DNA from: an uncultured Kiritimatiellota bacterium
Lineage (GTDB): Bacteria > Verrucomicrobiota > Kiritimatiellia > RFP12 > UBA1067
NCBI GenBank assembly: GCA_934643865.1
Contig: CAKUCX010000009.1
Coordinates: 1 to 64,000, forward strand
Reading direction: 5' to 3'
DNA length: 64,000 nucleotides
Shown in pieces: positions 9,501 to 16,567 of the stretch. Within the stretch, counting starts at the first letter, position 1. Each line of letters begins with the position of its first letter. Under the pieces are notes generated by a model. The model was not told the origin of the DNA. It ran no database searches and saw only the letters and a program-made list of their open reading frames with translations. The translations under genes were made by a program, and so were the position numbers.

Positions 9501-10801
9501 CGGAGGAAGAAGGCGACGCGCCTTACGTGCGAGCCGTCGAACTGGCGGATGGCGCGGGGTTCAAGGCGACGCGCGCGGTGGAGGTCGAACGGCTGGCGGG
9601 TTCGGGCGCGGTGACGGTGGCGGGGCCGCTGTCCGTCACCGACCTGGGCGGCCTTGCGGGGACGGTGCGCGTCGCGTCCGGCACGCTCGCGCTGTCCCCC
9701 GCCGCCGGAACGGCAGGAGAGGCGGAACTCGTGACGGACGGGCTCGTGTGGCAGGCGGACGCCACATGGGGCGTCGAGACGAACGGCGCGGGGCAGGTCA
9801 CGCGCTGGAAGAACCGCGCGGACGGCGGCGCGACGTCGCTCACGCCGTTCTCCTCCTCCGCCGGCGTCACGTTCGACCCGATGGGATTCCACAGGCGTCC
9901 GAAGGTGGATCTGGCCGGCGCGGGGCTGGCCTTCACCTCGGCCGCCGGCGAGACGCGCATGCACCTGACGGCGATCCGCACGGTCTTTTGGATGATGCCG
10001 CGCCACGAAACGGGCGCCTACCTGATGGGCGGCGGCACGAACGCCTTCAACACGGGCCACTACAACTTCCACCCCGGCGGGGATCAGAACGGCGAGTTCA
10101 CGGAGGACACACCGTTGATCCATGCCAATGCGGGCGTTTCCGACAAGGCCGTGCGCGAGGCCGACTGGCGCAAGAACGGGGTACCCGTGGATCCCCTGAC
10201 GGAGCCCTACGCGCAGAAGATGCTGCTTTCGATGCGCGTCGCCTCGCCCGAGGCGTATACGGACGCCGAAGGGTTCGCCTTCGACGGACGTGGATACCGG
10301 TTCGGCGGCCTGAGCCTCTGCGAGGCGCTGGTGTACGACCGGGCCCTGACGGACGAGGAGGTCCTGAAGGTCGAGCGTTATCTGAACGAAAAATGGGGAC
10401 TGGCCGTCTACCGCCGCACGGAGGCCCTGCCCGCGCTGGATCTCGCGGCGGATGCGACGCTGGACCTTGGCGGCGGCACGTGGGCGTTTCCGTCCCTGAC
10501 GGGCGCGGGCGACGCGAAGAACGGCACGCTCGTCGTCTCGAAGATCGGCGGCGATGCCCTCCGTTCGGTCTCGTGCCGTGTACGGTTTTCGGAGGCGTTG
10601 GATGTCGTGCCCGGCAGCGACCTTGCCGAGGGGGTTTTCCCGCTCCTGACGGCGGCGGGCGGCATTGAGAACTCGGACGTGCTGGAGCGCGTGAAGATTG
10701 CGGGGCTGCCGCCGGGGCTGGTCGCGCGCCTTGTCGTTCAGGACGGCGCCATCGTCGCCCTGCGTGTCCTGCGCGGCGGGACGGTGCTCCTTCTGCGCTG
10801 A
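6584..10801 (+). CDS. Large secreted protein with four LamG/concanavalin-like modules
   Basis: A 1405-aa exported protein. An N-terminal signal peptide ends near AAARA. Four modules of roughly 300-350 residues each finish with a related stretch of the type LAEMVLYNRVLTEDE..KWF, near residues 270, 614, 937 and 1244. These are LamG/concanavalin-like folds as found in many Verrucomicrobiota surface proteins. Between them are glycine-rich segments such as KTGGGTLALG and KEGAGALRI, which resemble autotransporter-associated strands. AGGAGG 7 bp before the ATG at 6584 fixes the start. No C-terminal anchor or PEP-CTERM motif is seen. The likely role is binding or display at the cell surface. It is probably transcribed with the next gene 25 bp downstream. 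Confidence 0.78.
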   Translation: MNGNGAKAVRVGFGRCALAWTLLAAAARAETVAIEGRAAEAVEAQTGDVVTPASARQDGYPEAVGTPAFWLDASDAGNWTRMGDDVTFIPSKTVSAVALKCRPDMEKGLPPVFVSDEAEIVAGGGTALDFGKTGSKRGLWFVDAANGDTPVALSRIGTVAAVYGSQNGGGWLLGGGGSGYDFHRMLDAKNPLDPNADGAHFATPLFHWAVAQDFREGKVLEEGRWGSPLYMGFSGAWQPIVVVGKTAVAAAQGMGVGDTRPGYLTRSGGMKIAEMLVFDRTLTDEEALKVYAYLARKWFGRRTDGVTVREVSVLKDKALTSGVPGTGVRYTVDVPAGETLEVKTLLGGRRDGAFTKTGGGTLALGSASGYAGDVTLAGGTVELGGRAEDEGGLPARGMLVHLDASALDSLETTVADDGTEYVDVWHDLAKFGYHGVDDLRAVAPAATNRPALVRNGLNGRPYVDFGKSVRWVTDQGAEAFEGCYMNFNVAFGGVASAFWVVGAQEGGGNLLGAAPFIRPGNSGYGWDWKHAIFDTGGSFNGLNVGATAQLYVDGRRVPVTSPFPAADWCCVGYLPPYMKPYDDAYAPGDETRTKTISLCGRLFANGTRGAKGGQRLAEMVLYNRVLTEDEIAAVHRHLRRKWFAAGEDVFRHDAAPDLKRVVAGADAATTLRVKRDAVIGALAGTGTLVKEGAGALRIDDVDAFGGALGIREGQVELAARDVPDALTPAAAPCLRIDSSEAESYEFIPGTMDGTNYLACVRDLSGHGNAFMPSERHNAGVAPFLNADADARLNGRPVFDFGPAGSGRWLAFRDAVDTVRAAYVVIGSQAGGGFLLGSSGGNNYDFHRHDPSSNDDPLDVKVKNMSNPSNYVFMLWNRHVVNNDQNPGDTFIDGKKVTWQTGLNGGYQLVEVHTPFAAHASAFACDRGWYAYRSGGQRLAEVVLYDRVLNERERMATRNYLMGKWFNRAPQPLPEEEGDAPYVRAVELADGAGFKATRAVEVERLAGSGAVTVAGPLSVTDLGGLAGTVRVASGTLALSPAAGTAGEAELVTDGLVWQADATWGVETNGAGQVTRWKNRADGGATSLTPFSSSAGVTFDPMGFHRRPKVDLAGAGLAFTSAAGETRMHLTAIRTVFWMMPRHETGAYLMGGGTNAFNTGHYNFHPGGDQNGEFTEDTPLIHANAGVSDKAVREADWRKNGVPVDPLTEPYAQKMLLSMRVASPEAYTDAEGFAFDGRGYRFGGLSLCEALVYDRALTDEEVLKVERYLNEKWGLAVYRRTEALPALDLAADATLDLGGGTWAFPSLTGAGDAKNGTLVVSKIGGDALRSVSCRVRFSEALDVVPGSDLAEGVFPLLTAAGGIENSDVLERVKIAGLPPGLVARLVVQDGAIVALRVLRGGTVLLLR

Positions 10802-10826
10802 TTGCCAACAACAAGGAATCGATGGC

Positions 10827-13610
10827 ATGAAAAAGATCGTTGCCCTTTCCCTGCTGGCGTTCGAGACGGGACTTGCATGGGCAGGCCCCGTCAGGACCTT
10901 CCCCCATGCGATGGACCCGCGCGCCCACCCGGACGACGCGCGCCGTCTCGTGAAGCCGCCGGACAGCCGGACGTTCGACGGGCGCATGCAGTTCATGGCC
11001 CTGCGCCGGATGGATGCGAAGACCTACAAGGCGGACCTTGACCGCTACGTCGCGCAGGACCGCCTCGGCGATATCGTGTGGGCGCACTACGGCATGCTCT
11101 ACAACGCGAACGTACGCGAACAGGTCGAGGAGTTGAAGCGGCGCAACCTCTACCTCTTCGACCTGTGGGGCTTCGTGCCGGGCTCCGGGCCAGGCGAGTG
11201 GTCGCAGTTCCGCCGCCCGGACGGCGTGACGGAGATGTTCGAGGAGGTGCTGGGCGAACGCTGGCTCGGCATGGACAACGGCGAGCAGGACGGGCGGTAT
11301 GTGGGCGGCTTCTCCTCGCAGATGGTGCCCTATGGCGGCGGCCGCTTCCACCAGTACCTCAATTTCCAGCGCCACTTCGAGCGGCTGGACCGTCTGCTCG
11401 GCAACAAGATGGCGACGCTCGTCTCGCTCAACTTCGGGCACTACTTCCTGCGCGAAGGCTGCTACACGATGATCGGCGCGGAGACGGCGCAGGCCCTGCC
11501 GAACGCGCAGGTCTACTATTCCTTCATCCGAGGCGCGGGCAAGCAGTACGGCGTGCCGTGGTTTGGGAACGTCTCGGTCTTCAACCGCTGGGGCTGGAAG
11601 ACCTACCTGCAGAACGCCCCCGTGACGTCGGGGCGGCGGACGGGATCGCCAGTGGACGGGACGTCGCTCGCGCTCATGAAGAAGCTCATGTACGCGCAGA
11701 TCTTCTACAATTCCGTCGCGGTGGGCTTCGAGAACGAGTTCTACTGGCGCGGCCGCTACACGCCGGACGGCAAGACGGCCCTTTCGCCGATCGGCCGCAT
11801 CCAGCGGGGCGCGGTGGACTGGTGCGCGCGCAACGGCACGCCGGGCGTGATGCATGTGCCCGTGGCGGTGATGGTGGACTTCCTGAGCGGCTGGAGTTTC
11901 CCGCGCAGCCTCTACTCCGACCGCCACCATACGGTTGGCGTCTACAAGGTGTGGGGGACGCAGCCCTATGACGCGGGCGACTATTTCACCGATGGCGTGC
12001 TGGACATGCTCTACCCCGGCTACCAGGACGCAAGCTACTTCCGCGACGAGCGCGGGTTCAACGCCGACACGCCCTACGGGGACATCGCGGATTGCCTCCT
12101 GAGCGATGCGCCGCTGTGGTTGCTGCGCCAGTACCCCGTCCTCGTACTTGCGGGGCGGCTCGCGCCGACCGACGAACTGCGCGACACGCTGCGCGCCTAC
12201 GTCGCGCAGGGCGGACACCTTGTCCTGACGCGCGGCAACGGCGACGCGCTGCGTCTCGGCGACGTCGCGGGCGGCCGCATCACGTGCATCCCTTCCGCCT
12301 GGGGCGTCGCCGAGACGCCTGTCTGCCGGGTGGCGGAGGGCACGCGCGAGGAGTGCCCGCTGCCGAAGCCGTTCCCGCTCCTGCCTGAGGCGCGCCGGAT
12401 TCTGGACGGGGTTTTCCGCGAACAGATGATCTTCGGCACGTCGCCGGAGCCGTCGGCGAACGGACTTTCGCTCGTCACGTGCCGCCGGGGGAAGGGCGAC
12501 TACACGGTCTGCGTCCTCAACAACACGTGGACGGCGCGCCCGTTCGCGCTCACGGCGCATGCGGGGCGGATCCTCTCGGTCGAAGAGCTGCCGATTCCGG
12601 CGGACGAGCGGGGCGCGGTCGGCTTCGCGCCGAACGCGCTCTCGAACGTCGTCGTCGGCGCGGACTCGGACGGGACGATCGCCGGCGGCGGCGTGCGGAC
12701 GTTCCGCGTGCGGCTGGACGAAGGCGCCGCCGTGTCCGAGATCCCCTATCAGGCTCCGCCGCCCAACCCGACGAACCGCACGCTCGTGCTGCGCGACCTT
12801 GCCGGGCCGGTCAAGGAGGCCGTGATGGCGCGGCCCACCTTCTTCCGCCACTACGACGGCGTGATGCTGGAGGGACGCTACCTGATGGCCCGCGACCGCG
12901 CCGACCTCGTCGCGCAGACCGACTGGCTGCGCAAGCAGGGGTTGCGCGTGTCGGTGGACTTCTCGGATGTCTTCAACCTCTTCCCCGGCTATCGCCTCGT
13001 GGAGAACGACACGAACGAGACGGCCCGCGCGGCGGCGGCCTTCGCGTCCGCCTTGGACAAGATGGCGGCGCTTGGCGCGCGCGACATGGTCGTCGCCCTG
13101 CACCGCGCGCCGGAGAACAACATGAAGTGGTCCGAATTTGAGCGGAACATGCCACGTGTGCTGAAGCGTCTCTGCCGGGACGCGGCCGCGCGGGGCATCA
13201 CCGTGTACCTGCGGGAGTCGCCCCTGCGCCTCACGGGCTCGCTTCCCGTGTTGCGGCTGTGGATCGAACGGATTGGCGAGCCGAATCTCCGTCCGGCCCC
13301 TGCGCTTGCCGCCGAGATGCTCGTCCACGGCGGCGACGCCGCGAAGATCGCCCAGGCAATCGCGGACTTCGATGCGCCGTTCTGGTTCGTCGCGGGCGCT
13401 GCGCGGGATCTCCACGGGCAGCTCGTCTCGCTCCACGAACCGCTGGCGGCGCAGGCGTTCGCGAAGGACGTCCGCCCGCTCGTCGAGGCGCTGGGGCGGA
13501 AGGGCGCGGGGCTTGTGTTCGACGCCCTCTATCCCGACGCGGACGCCGAATACCGCGACGCGCGCCTGTTCGAGCGCGGATTACAAATCCCTAATCCTTC
13601 GCAACGATAG
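10827..13610 (+). CDS. Secreted glycoside-hydrolase-like protein, family uncertain
   Basis: A 927-aa protein with a clear signal peptide (MKKIVALSLLAFETGLAWA). Residues about 30-400 look like a TIM barrel rich in aromatic and acidic residues. Residues about 430-470 (YPVLVLAGRL, then GGHLVLTRGNG) resemble the class I amidotransferase-like trimerisation domain of family 42 beta-galactosidases. The C-terminal third resembles a second barrel. I could not assign catalytic residues or a named family. The ATG at 10827 directly precedes the signal peptide. Its place after the LamG protein suggests the two act together on extracellular glycan (inference). Confidence 0.6.
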   Translation: MKKIVALSLLAFETGLAWAGPVRTFPHAMDPRAHPDDARRLVKPPDSRTFDGRMQFMALRRMDAKTYKADLDRYVAQDRLGDIVWAHYGMLYNANVREQVEELKRRNLYLFDLWGFVPGSGPGEWSQFRRPDGVTEMFEEVLGERWLGMDNGEQDGRYVGGFSSQMVPYGGGRFHQYLNFQRHFERLDRLLGNKMATLVSLNFGHYFLREGCYTMIGAETAQALPNAQVYYSFIRGAGKQYGVPWFGNVSVFNRWGWKTYLQNAPVTSGRRTGSPVDGTSLALMKKLMYAQIFYNSVAVGFENEFYWRGRYTPDGKTALSPIGRIQRGAVDWCARNGTPGVMHVPVAVMVDFLSGWSFPRSLYSDRHHTVGVYKVWGTQPYDAGDYFTDGVLDMLYPGYQDASYFRDERGFNADTPYGDIADCLLSDAPLWLLRQYPVLVLAGRLAPTDELRDTLRAYVAQGGHLVLTRGNGDALRLGDVAGGRITCIPSAWGVAETPVCRVAEGTREECPLPKPFPLLPEARRILDGVFREQMIFGTSPEPSANGLSLVTCRRGKGDYTVCVLNNTWTARPFALTAHAGRILSVEELPIPADERGAVGFAPNALSNVVVGADSDGTIAGGGVRTFRVRLDEGAAVSEIPYQAPPPNPTNRTLVLRDLAGPVKEAVMARPTFFRHYDGVMLEGRYLMARDRADLVAQTDWLRKQGLRVSVDFSDVFNLFPGYRLVENDTNETARAAAAFASALDKMAALGARDMVVALHRAPENNMKWSEFERNMPRVLKRLCRDAAARGITVYLRESPLRLTGSLPVLRLWIERIGEPNLRPAPALAAEMLVHGGDAAKIAQAIADFDAPFWFVAGAARDLHGQLVSLHEPLAAQAFAKDVRPLVEALGRKGAGLVFDALYPDADAEYRDARLFERGLQIPNPSQR

Positions 13611-13937
13611 ACCGTGGACCGGGGCGTTGTCGGCACGGGCCAGGACGTTGACAGCCGTCCGGGTCCGGATCTTTTATCCTGAGGTTTTTGCGGACGCCCC
13701 CTTGCCTTTTGCCAAAGAAAGGTCTCTGCGGCATGATACCTACCGTCGAGGCCCCGGCGATGGACTGTCCGCACCGCATCGGGCAGAAGAAGACCGTCTA
13801 CGTCGTAGACATCCGGTCGATTGTGGGGCCCCGGTTTGTCAAAATAGAAAAGACACTCTGTAGGCAACTTGGTGGTTTCTGTGATTGAATGGTCCAGTCG
13901 CCGCTGCCCGTTCGGGAATTATGCTATACTTCCCGCC
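13611..13937. other. Intergenic region, 327 bp, no convincing gene
   Basis: Open frames exist on both strands but none has a ribosome site or a recognisable product. A weak GGAT-CTTTT-ATCC hairpin (around 13672) may help end the upstream transcript. The right end carries the coaD promoter. Confidence 0.5.
13922..13930 (+). promoter_or_regulatory. Extended -10 promoter of coaD
   Basis: TGC-TATACT forms an extended -10 element; no good -35 box lies 16-18 bp upstream. Only 7 bp separate it from the coaD ATG and there is no Shine-Dalgarno, so transcription would start at or next to the ATG, giving a leaderless mRNA. Confidence 0.45.
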
Positions 13938-14438
13938 ATGGACGAGAGAGTGGCAGTTTATCCCGGTACGTTCGACCCGATGACGCGGGGGCACTTCGAC
14001 CTCATCGCGCGCGCGGCGGGCCTCTACGACCGGCTGATTGTGGCCGTGGCGGCAACGAGCGCGAAGAGCGGGGCGCTCTACGACGCGGCGCATCGCCTCG
14101 CCATGATCCAGGAGGACGTCGAGGGCGCGGGGCTGAAGAACGTGACGGTGGAGCTTCTGGACACGCTGCTCGTCGACTTCTGCCGCGCGCGCGGCGTGCG
14201 CGTCGTCATCCGCGGCGTGCGCGTCTACTCGGATTTCGAGTACGAGTTCCAGATGGCCCTCACGAACCGCCGCCTCGCGCCGGAGATCGAGACGCTGTTC
14301 ATGATGCCGAGCGAGAACCTGGCTTACGTGACCGCCTCCACCGTGCGCGAGATCGCCCGCTACGGCGGCGACACCTCCCCGTTCGTCACCCCGGCTGTCC
14401 AGAGGCATCTCTCCGCCCTCTCCCGCCCCAAAACTTAA
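13938..14438 (+). CDS. coaD: Phosphopantetheine adenylyltransferase
   Basis: Adenylates 4'-phosphopantetheine to dephospho-CoA in coenzyme A synthesis. The 166 residues show YPGTFDPMTRGHFDLI (the nucleotidyltransferase TxGH motif, here TRGH), RGVRVYSDFEYEFQMALTNR for substrate contact, and the ISSTxVRE-like segment TASTVREIARYGGD. The length is standard. The ATG follows an extended -10 so closely that the mRNA may be leaderless. The stop codon lies inside the first of six 8-bp tandem repeats. Confidence 0.95.
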   Translation: MDERVAVYPGTFDPMTRGHFDLIARAAGLYDRLIVAVAATSAKSGALYDAAHRLAMIQEDVEGAGLKNVTVELLDTLLVDFCRARGVRVVIRGVRVYSDFEYEFQMALTNRRLAPEIETLFMMPSENLAYVTASTVREIARYGGDTSPFVTPAVQRHLSALSRPKT

Positions 14439-14482
14439 CCACTTAACTACTTAACCACTTAACTACTTAACCACTTAACCAC
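14435..14482 (+). repeat. Six tandem copies of an 8-bp unit, TTAAC(C/T)AC
   Basis: Six head-to-tail octamers vary only at position 6 (C,T,C,T,C,C). They run from the coaD stop codon to 2 bp before the yceD start. The array supplies TAA stops in several frames and is AT-richer than its surroundings. A repeat here would be prone to copy-number change. Confidence 0.9.
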
Positions 14483-14484
14483 CC

Positions 14485-14964
14485 ATGGACACCCGGCTGA
14501 TCGTCGATGTGGCGCGGCTTGACCGCGAAGGTGAAAACCTCGCGGGCGTGCTTGATGACGCTGTTCTGGAACTGGACGGCGCGCTTCTGCGCGCGTTCGG
14601 CGGCATCCGCTACGACCTCTTCGTCCAGCTGTTCGGCACGGAGCTGCTCGTCCGGGGAACGCTTGCGCAGGACTTCGACGCGGTCTGCTCCCGATGCGGT
14701 GGCGACTTCGATTTCACGGTGACGGTGGACGATTTCGCCACAAGCGTCGAAATCGGCGAAAAAACCGAGTTCGCCGATTTGACGGATGAACTCAGACAGG
14801 GTATAATATTGGCTTTGCCGTCATACCCGGTTTGTCGGCAAGACTGCCGCGGCGTGTGCCCGACGTGCGGGAAGAACCTCAACGAGGGGCCCTGCATGTG
14901 TACGCACGTCGAACGCGACAGCCGCTGGGGGGCGCTCGACGCCCTTGAACCGGGAAAGAAGTGA
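14485..14964 (+). CDS. yceD: DUF177 (YceD) family protein
   Basis: A 159-aa protein with two metal-type cysteine pairs: CSRCGGDF in the middle, and CRQDCRGVCPTCGKNLNEG near the C-terminus, the signature of DUF177/YceD. The family is linked to large rRNA accumulation and almost always precedes rpmF, as here. No Shine-Dalgarno is visible, since the octamer array fills the leader, so translation may depend on coupling to coaD or be weak. A promoter for the following genes lies inside it. Confidence 0.88.
   Translation: MDTRLIVDVARLDREGENLAGVLDDAVLELDGALLRAFGGIRYDLFVQLFGTELLVRGTLAQDFDAVCSRCGGDFDFTVTVDDFATSVEIGEKTEFADLTDELRQGIILALPSYPVCRQDCRGVCPTCGKNLNEGPCMCTHVERDSRWGALDALEPGKK
14779..14807 (+). 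promoter_or_regulatory. Strong promoter inside yceD for rpmF-plsX
   Basis: TTGACG (14779-14784), exactly 17 bp, then a perfect TATAAT (14802-14807): the best sigma-70-like promoter in the chromosomal part. It lies 176 bp before rpmF and would give the ribosomal-protein gene its own high-level transcription. Confidence 0.65.
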
Positions 14965-14982
14965 AGAGAAAGAGAGAGCATC

Positions 14983-15168
14983 ATGGCATCACCTAAGAAC
15001 AAGAAGTCCAAAATGCGCAAGCGCCAGCGCGTCGCCCAGCTTGAAAGGGCCATTGTCGCGGCTGTCCAGGCGTGTCCGAACTGCGGCGGCATGAAGCAGG
15101 TACATCACGTGTGCCCGAACTGCGGCATGTACAACGGCCGCAAGGTGCTCTCCGTCGCGGCCAAGTAA
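14983..15168 (+). CDS. rpmF: Ribosomal protein bL32, zinc-binding form
   Basis: A 61-aa basic protein of the large ribosomal subunit. It starts MASPKNKKSKMRKRQR and carries two CPNCG knuckles, so it is the zinc-binding (C+) version. AAAGAGAGAG precedes the ATG. It lies 18 bp after yceD and 7 bp before plsX, the classical order. Confidence 0.96.
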   Translation: MASPKNKKSKMRKRQRVAQLERAIVAAVQACPNCGGMKQVHHVCPNCGMYNGRKVLSVAAK

Positions 15169-15175
15169 AGGGCTT

Positions 15176-16219
15176 ATGACGCGCGTGGCGCTCGATGCGA
15201 TGGGCGGCGACAAGGCCCCGGGCGAGATTGTCCGGGGCGGCGTCGAGGCCGCTGTCGGCCTGGAGGACGTGAAGGTCATCCTCGTCGGCCTGGAGGCGTC
15301 GATTGAAGCCGAGCTGGCCAAGCACCCGAAGGACGTCGAGAAGGCCCGCAAGGCGGGACGGCTTGAAGTCGTGGGCGCGACCGAAGTCCTTGAGATGGAC
15401 GACGAGCCGGCCCGGTCGGTGCGCGCGAAGAAGGACTGTTCCATCAACGTCGCCATGCGCCTCGTCAAGGAGGGGAAGGCGGATGCGTTTGTGTCCGCCG
15501 GGAACTCCGGGGCGGTGTCCGCGAGCGCGATTTTCAATCTTGGGCGTATCCGGGGCGTGCATCGCCCCGCGATTGCGGCCATTTTGCCCACGCGGCGGCC
15601 GATTCGTCCCCTTCTGCTGCTGGACGCGGGGGCGAACATGGACTGCCACCCGGACTGGCTTGTCCAGTTCGCGATCATGGGCAGCGCCTACTCGAAGGCG
15701 GTGCTGAAGCGCACGAAGCCGCTTGTCGGGCTTCTGTCCATCGGGACGGAGGACTGCAAGGGCAACGAGATGACGAAGGAGACGTTTCCGCTCCTGAAGG
15801 AGGTCAAGGGCATCGACTTCCGGGGGAACGTCGAGGGCCATGACATCTTCCAGGGCCAGACGGACGTGGTCGTGTGCGACGGCTTTGTCGGGAACGTCGT
15901 CCTGAAGACGGCCGAATCGCTTGCCCACGCGATTGGCTACTTCCTGAAGAAGGAGTGCTTCAAGGGGGTTTCGCGCATTCTCGGCGCGGTTCTCCTGAAG
16001 GGGGCGTTCAAGTCGCTCAAACAGCAGCTTGACCCGGACATCTACGGGGGCGCGCCGCTTCTGGGCGTGCCGGGCGCGGTGATCATCACGCACGGGTCGT
16101 CTACGCACAAGGCGATTTACCATGCCGTCCGCGTGGGCGCCAACGCCGCGCGGAACGACGTCACGGGCCTCATCGCCCGTGCCATCGAGGACTACGAGTC
16201 CTCGCGCAAGACACTTTGA
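15176..16219 (+). CDS. plsX: Phosphate acyltransferase PlsX
   Basis: Makes acyl-phosphate from acyl-ACP for phospholipid synthesis. The 347 residues start with VALDAMGGDKAPGEIVRGG, include the AGNSGAVSA and DAGANMDC segments, and have VVCDGFVGNVVLK, all standard for PlsX. The ATG is 7 bp after the rpmF stop codon. The usual downstream fabH is not seen because tRNA-Pro and the prophage follow. Confidence 0.96.
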   Translation: MTRVALDAMGGDKAPGEIVRGGVEAAVGLEDVKVILVGLEASIEAELAKHPKDVEKARKAGRLEVVGATEVLEMDDEPARSVRAKKDCSINVAMRLVKEGKADAFVSAGNSGAVSASAIFNLGRIRGVHRPAIAAILPTRRPIRPLLLLDAGANMDCHPDWLVQFAIMGSAYSKAVLKRTKPLVGLLSIGTEDCKGNEMTKETFPLLKEVKGIDFRGNVEGHDIFQGQTDVVVCDGFVGNVVLKTAESLAHAIGYFLKKECFKGVSRILGAVLLKGAFKSLKQQLDPDIYGGAPLLGVPGAVIITHGSSTHKAIYHAVRVGANAARNDVTGLIARAIEDYESSRKTL

Positions 16220-16246
16220 CGGCGGGCTTCTTCCCGTCCGTTCGTT

Positions 16247-16323
16247 CGGGGCGTTGCACAGTCTGGTAGTGCATCTGCTTTGGGAGCAGAATGTCGGGGG
16301 TTCAAATCCCTCCGCTCCGACCA
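16247..16323 (+). tRNA. tRNA-Pro(UGG), probable prophage attachment site
   Basis: A 77-nt tRNA: acceptor CGGGGCG pairs with CGCTCCG, and the anticodon loop TTTGGGA gives UGG. The T arm is GGGGGTTCAAATCCC, and the CCA end is encoded (16321-16323). Phage genes begin within 250 bp of its 3' end, the usual arrangement where a phage integrates into the 3' end of a tRNA gene and restores it. The matching attR would lie beyond the window. Confidence 0.95.
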
Positions 16324-16567
16324 TTCCCGAACAGGGGAAAAATGCCGCAAACCCAATAGAATCAAGGGAGTGCGGCGTTTTTCATGCCCGTGAAGATTTT
16401 TCGGGGTTGGCGGATTTTTTATCAGAATCGGGGGTGTTTCTGTGTGGCATTTGTGTGGCGCGGACACCACGGACGGGCCGCGAACCATCCGCCAGCAAGG
16501 ACATGAAAAGAGGCAGGCGGCGTAAAGAAAGCGAAGCGCCGCCTGCCCTAAAGAAGTTGCCGATCCG
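16324..16567. other. Left prophage end between tRNA-Pro and the late operon
   Basis: No gene is supported here. A hairpin GCCGCA...TGCGGC followed by GTTTTT (16344-16382) could terminate tRNA transcription. A short frame on the minus strand is only the mirror image of the tRNA. The late-operon terminator lies at 16512-16547. Confidence 0.5.
16512..16547 (-). terminator. Terminator of the phage late operon
   Basis: A perfect 11-bp stem (GGCAGGCGGCG with CGCCGCCTGCC) and a 14-nt loop, followed on the minus strand by TCTTTTC. It begins 20 bp past the stop codon of the 3461-aa gene, the last gene of the minus-strand operon. Confidence 0.75.

Noticed and set aside
13688..13888. 66-aa frame upstream of coaD
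   Set aside because: No ribosome site, no recognisable domain, and it overlaps the region that carries the coaD promoter.
16192..16488. 98-aa minus-strand frame over tRNA-Pro (contains RRDLNPRHS)
   Set aside because: This peptide is the familiar artefact of translating the back of a tRNA gene.
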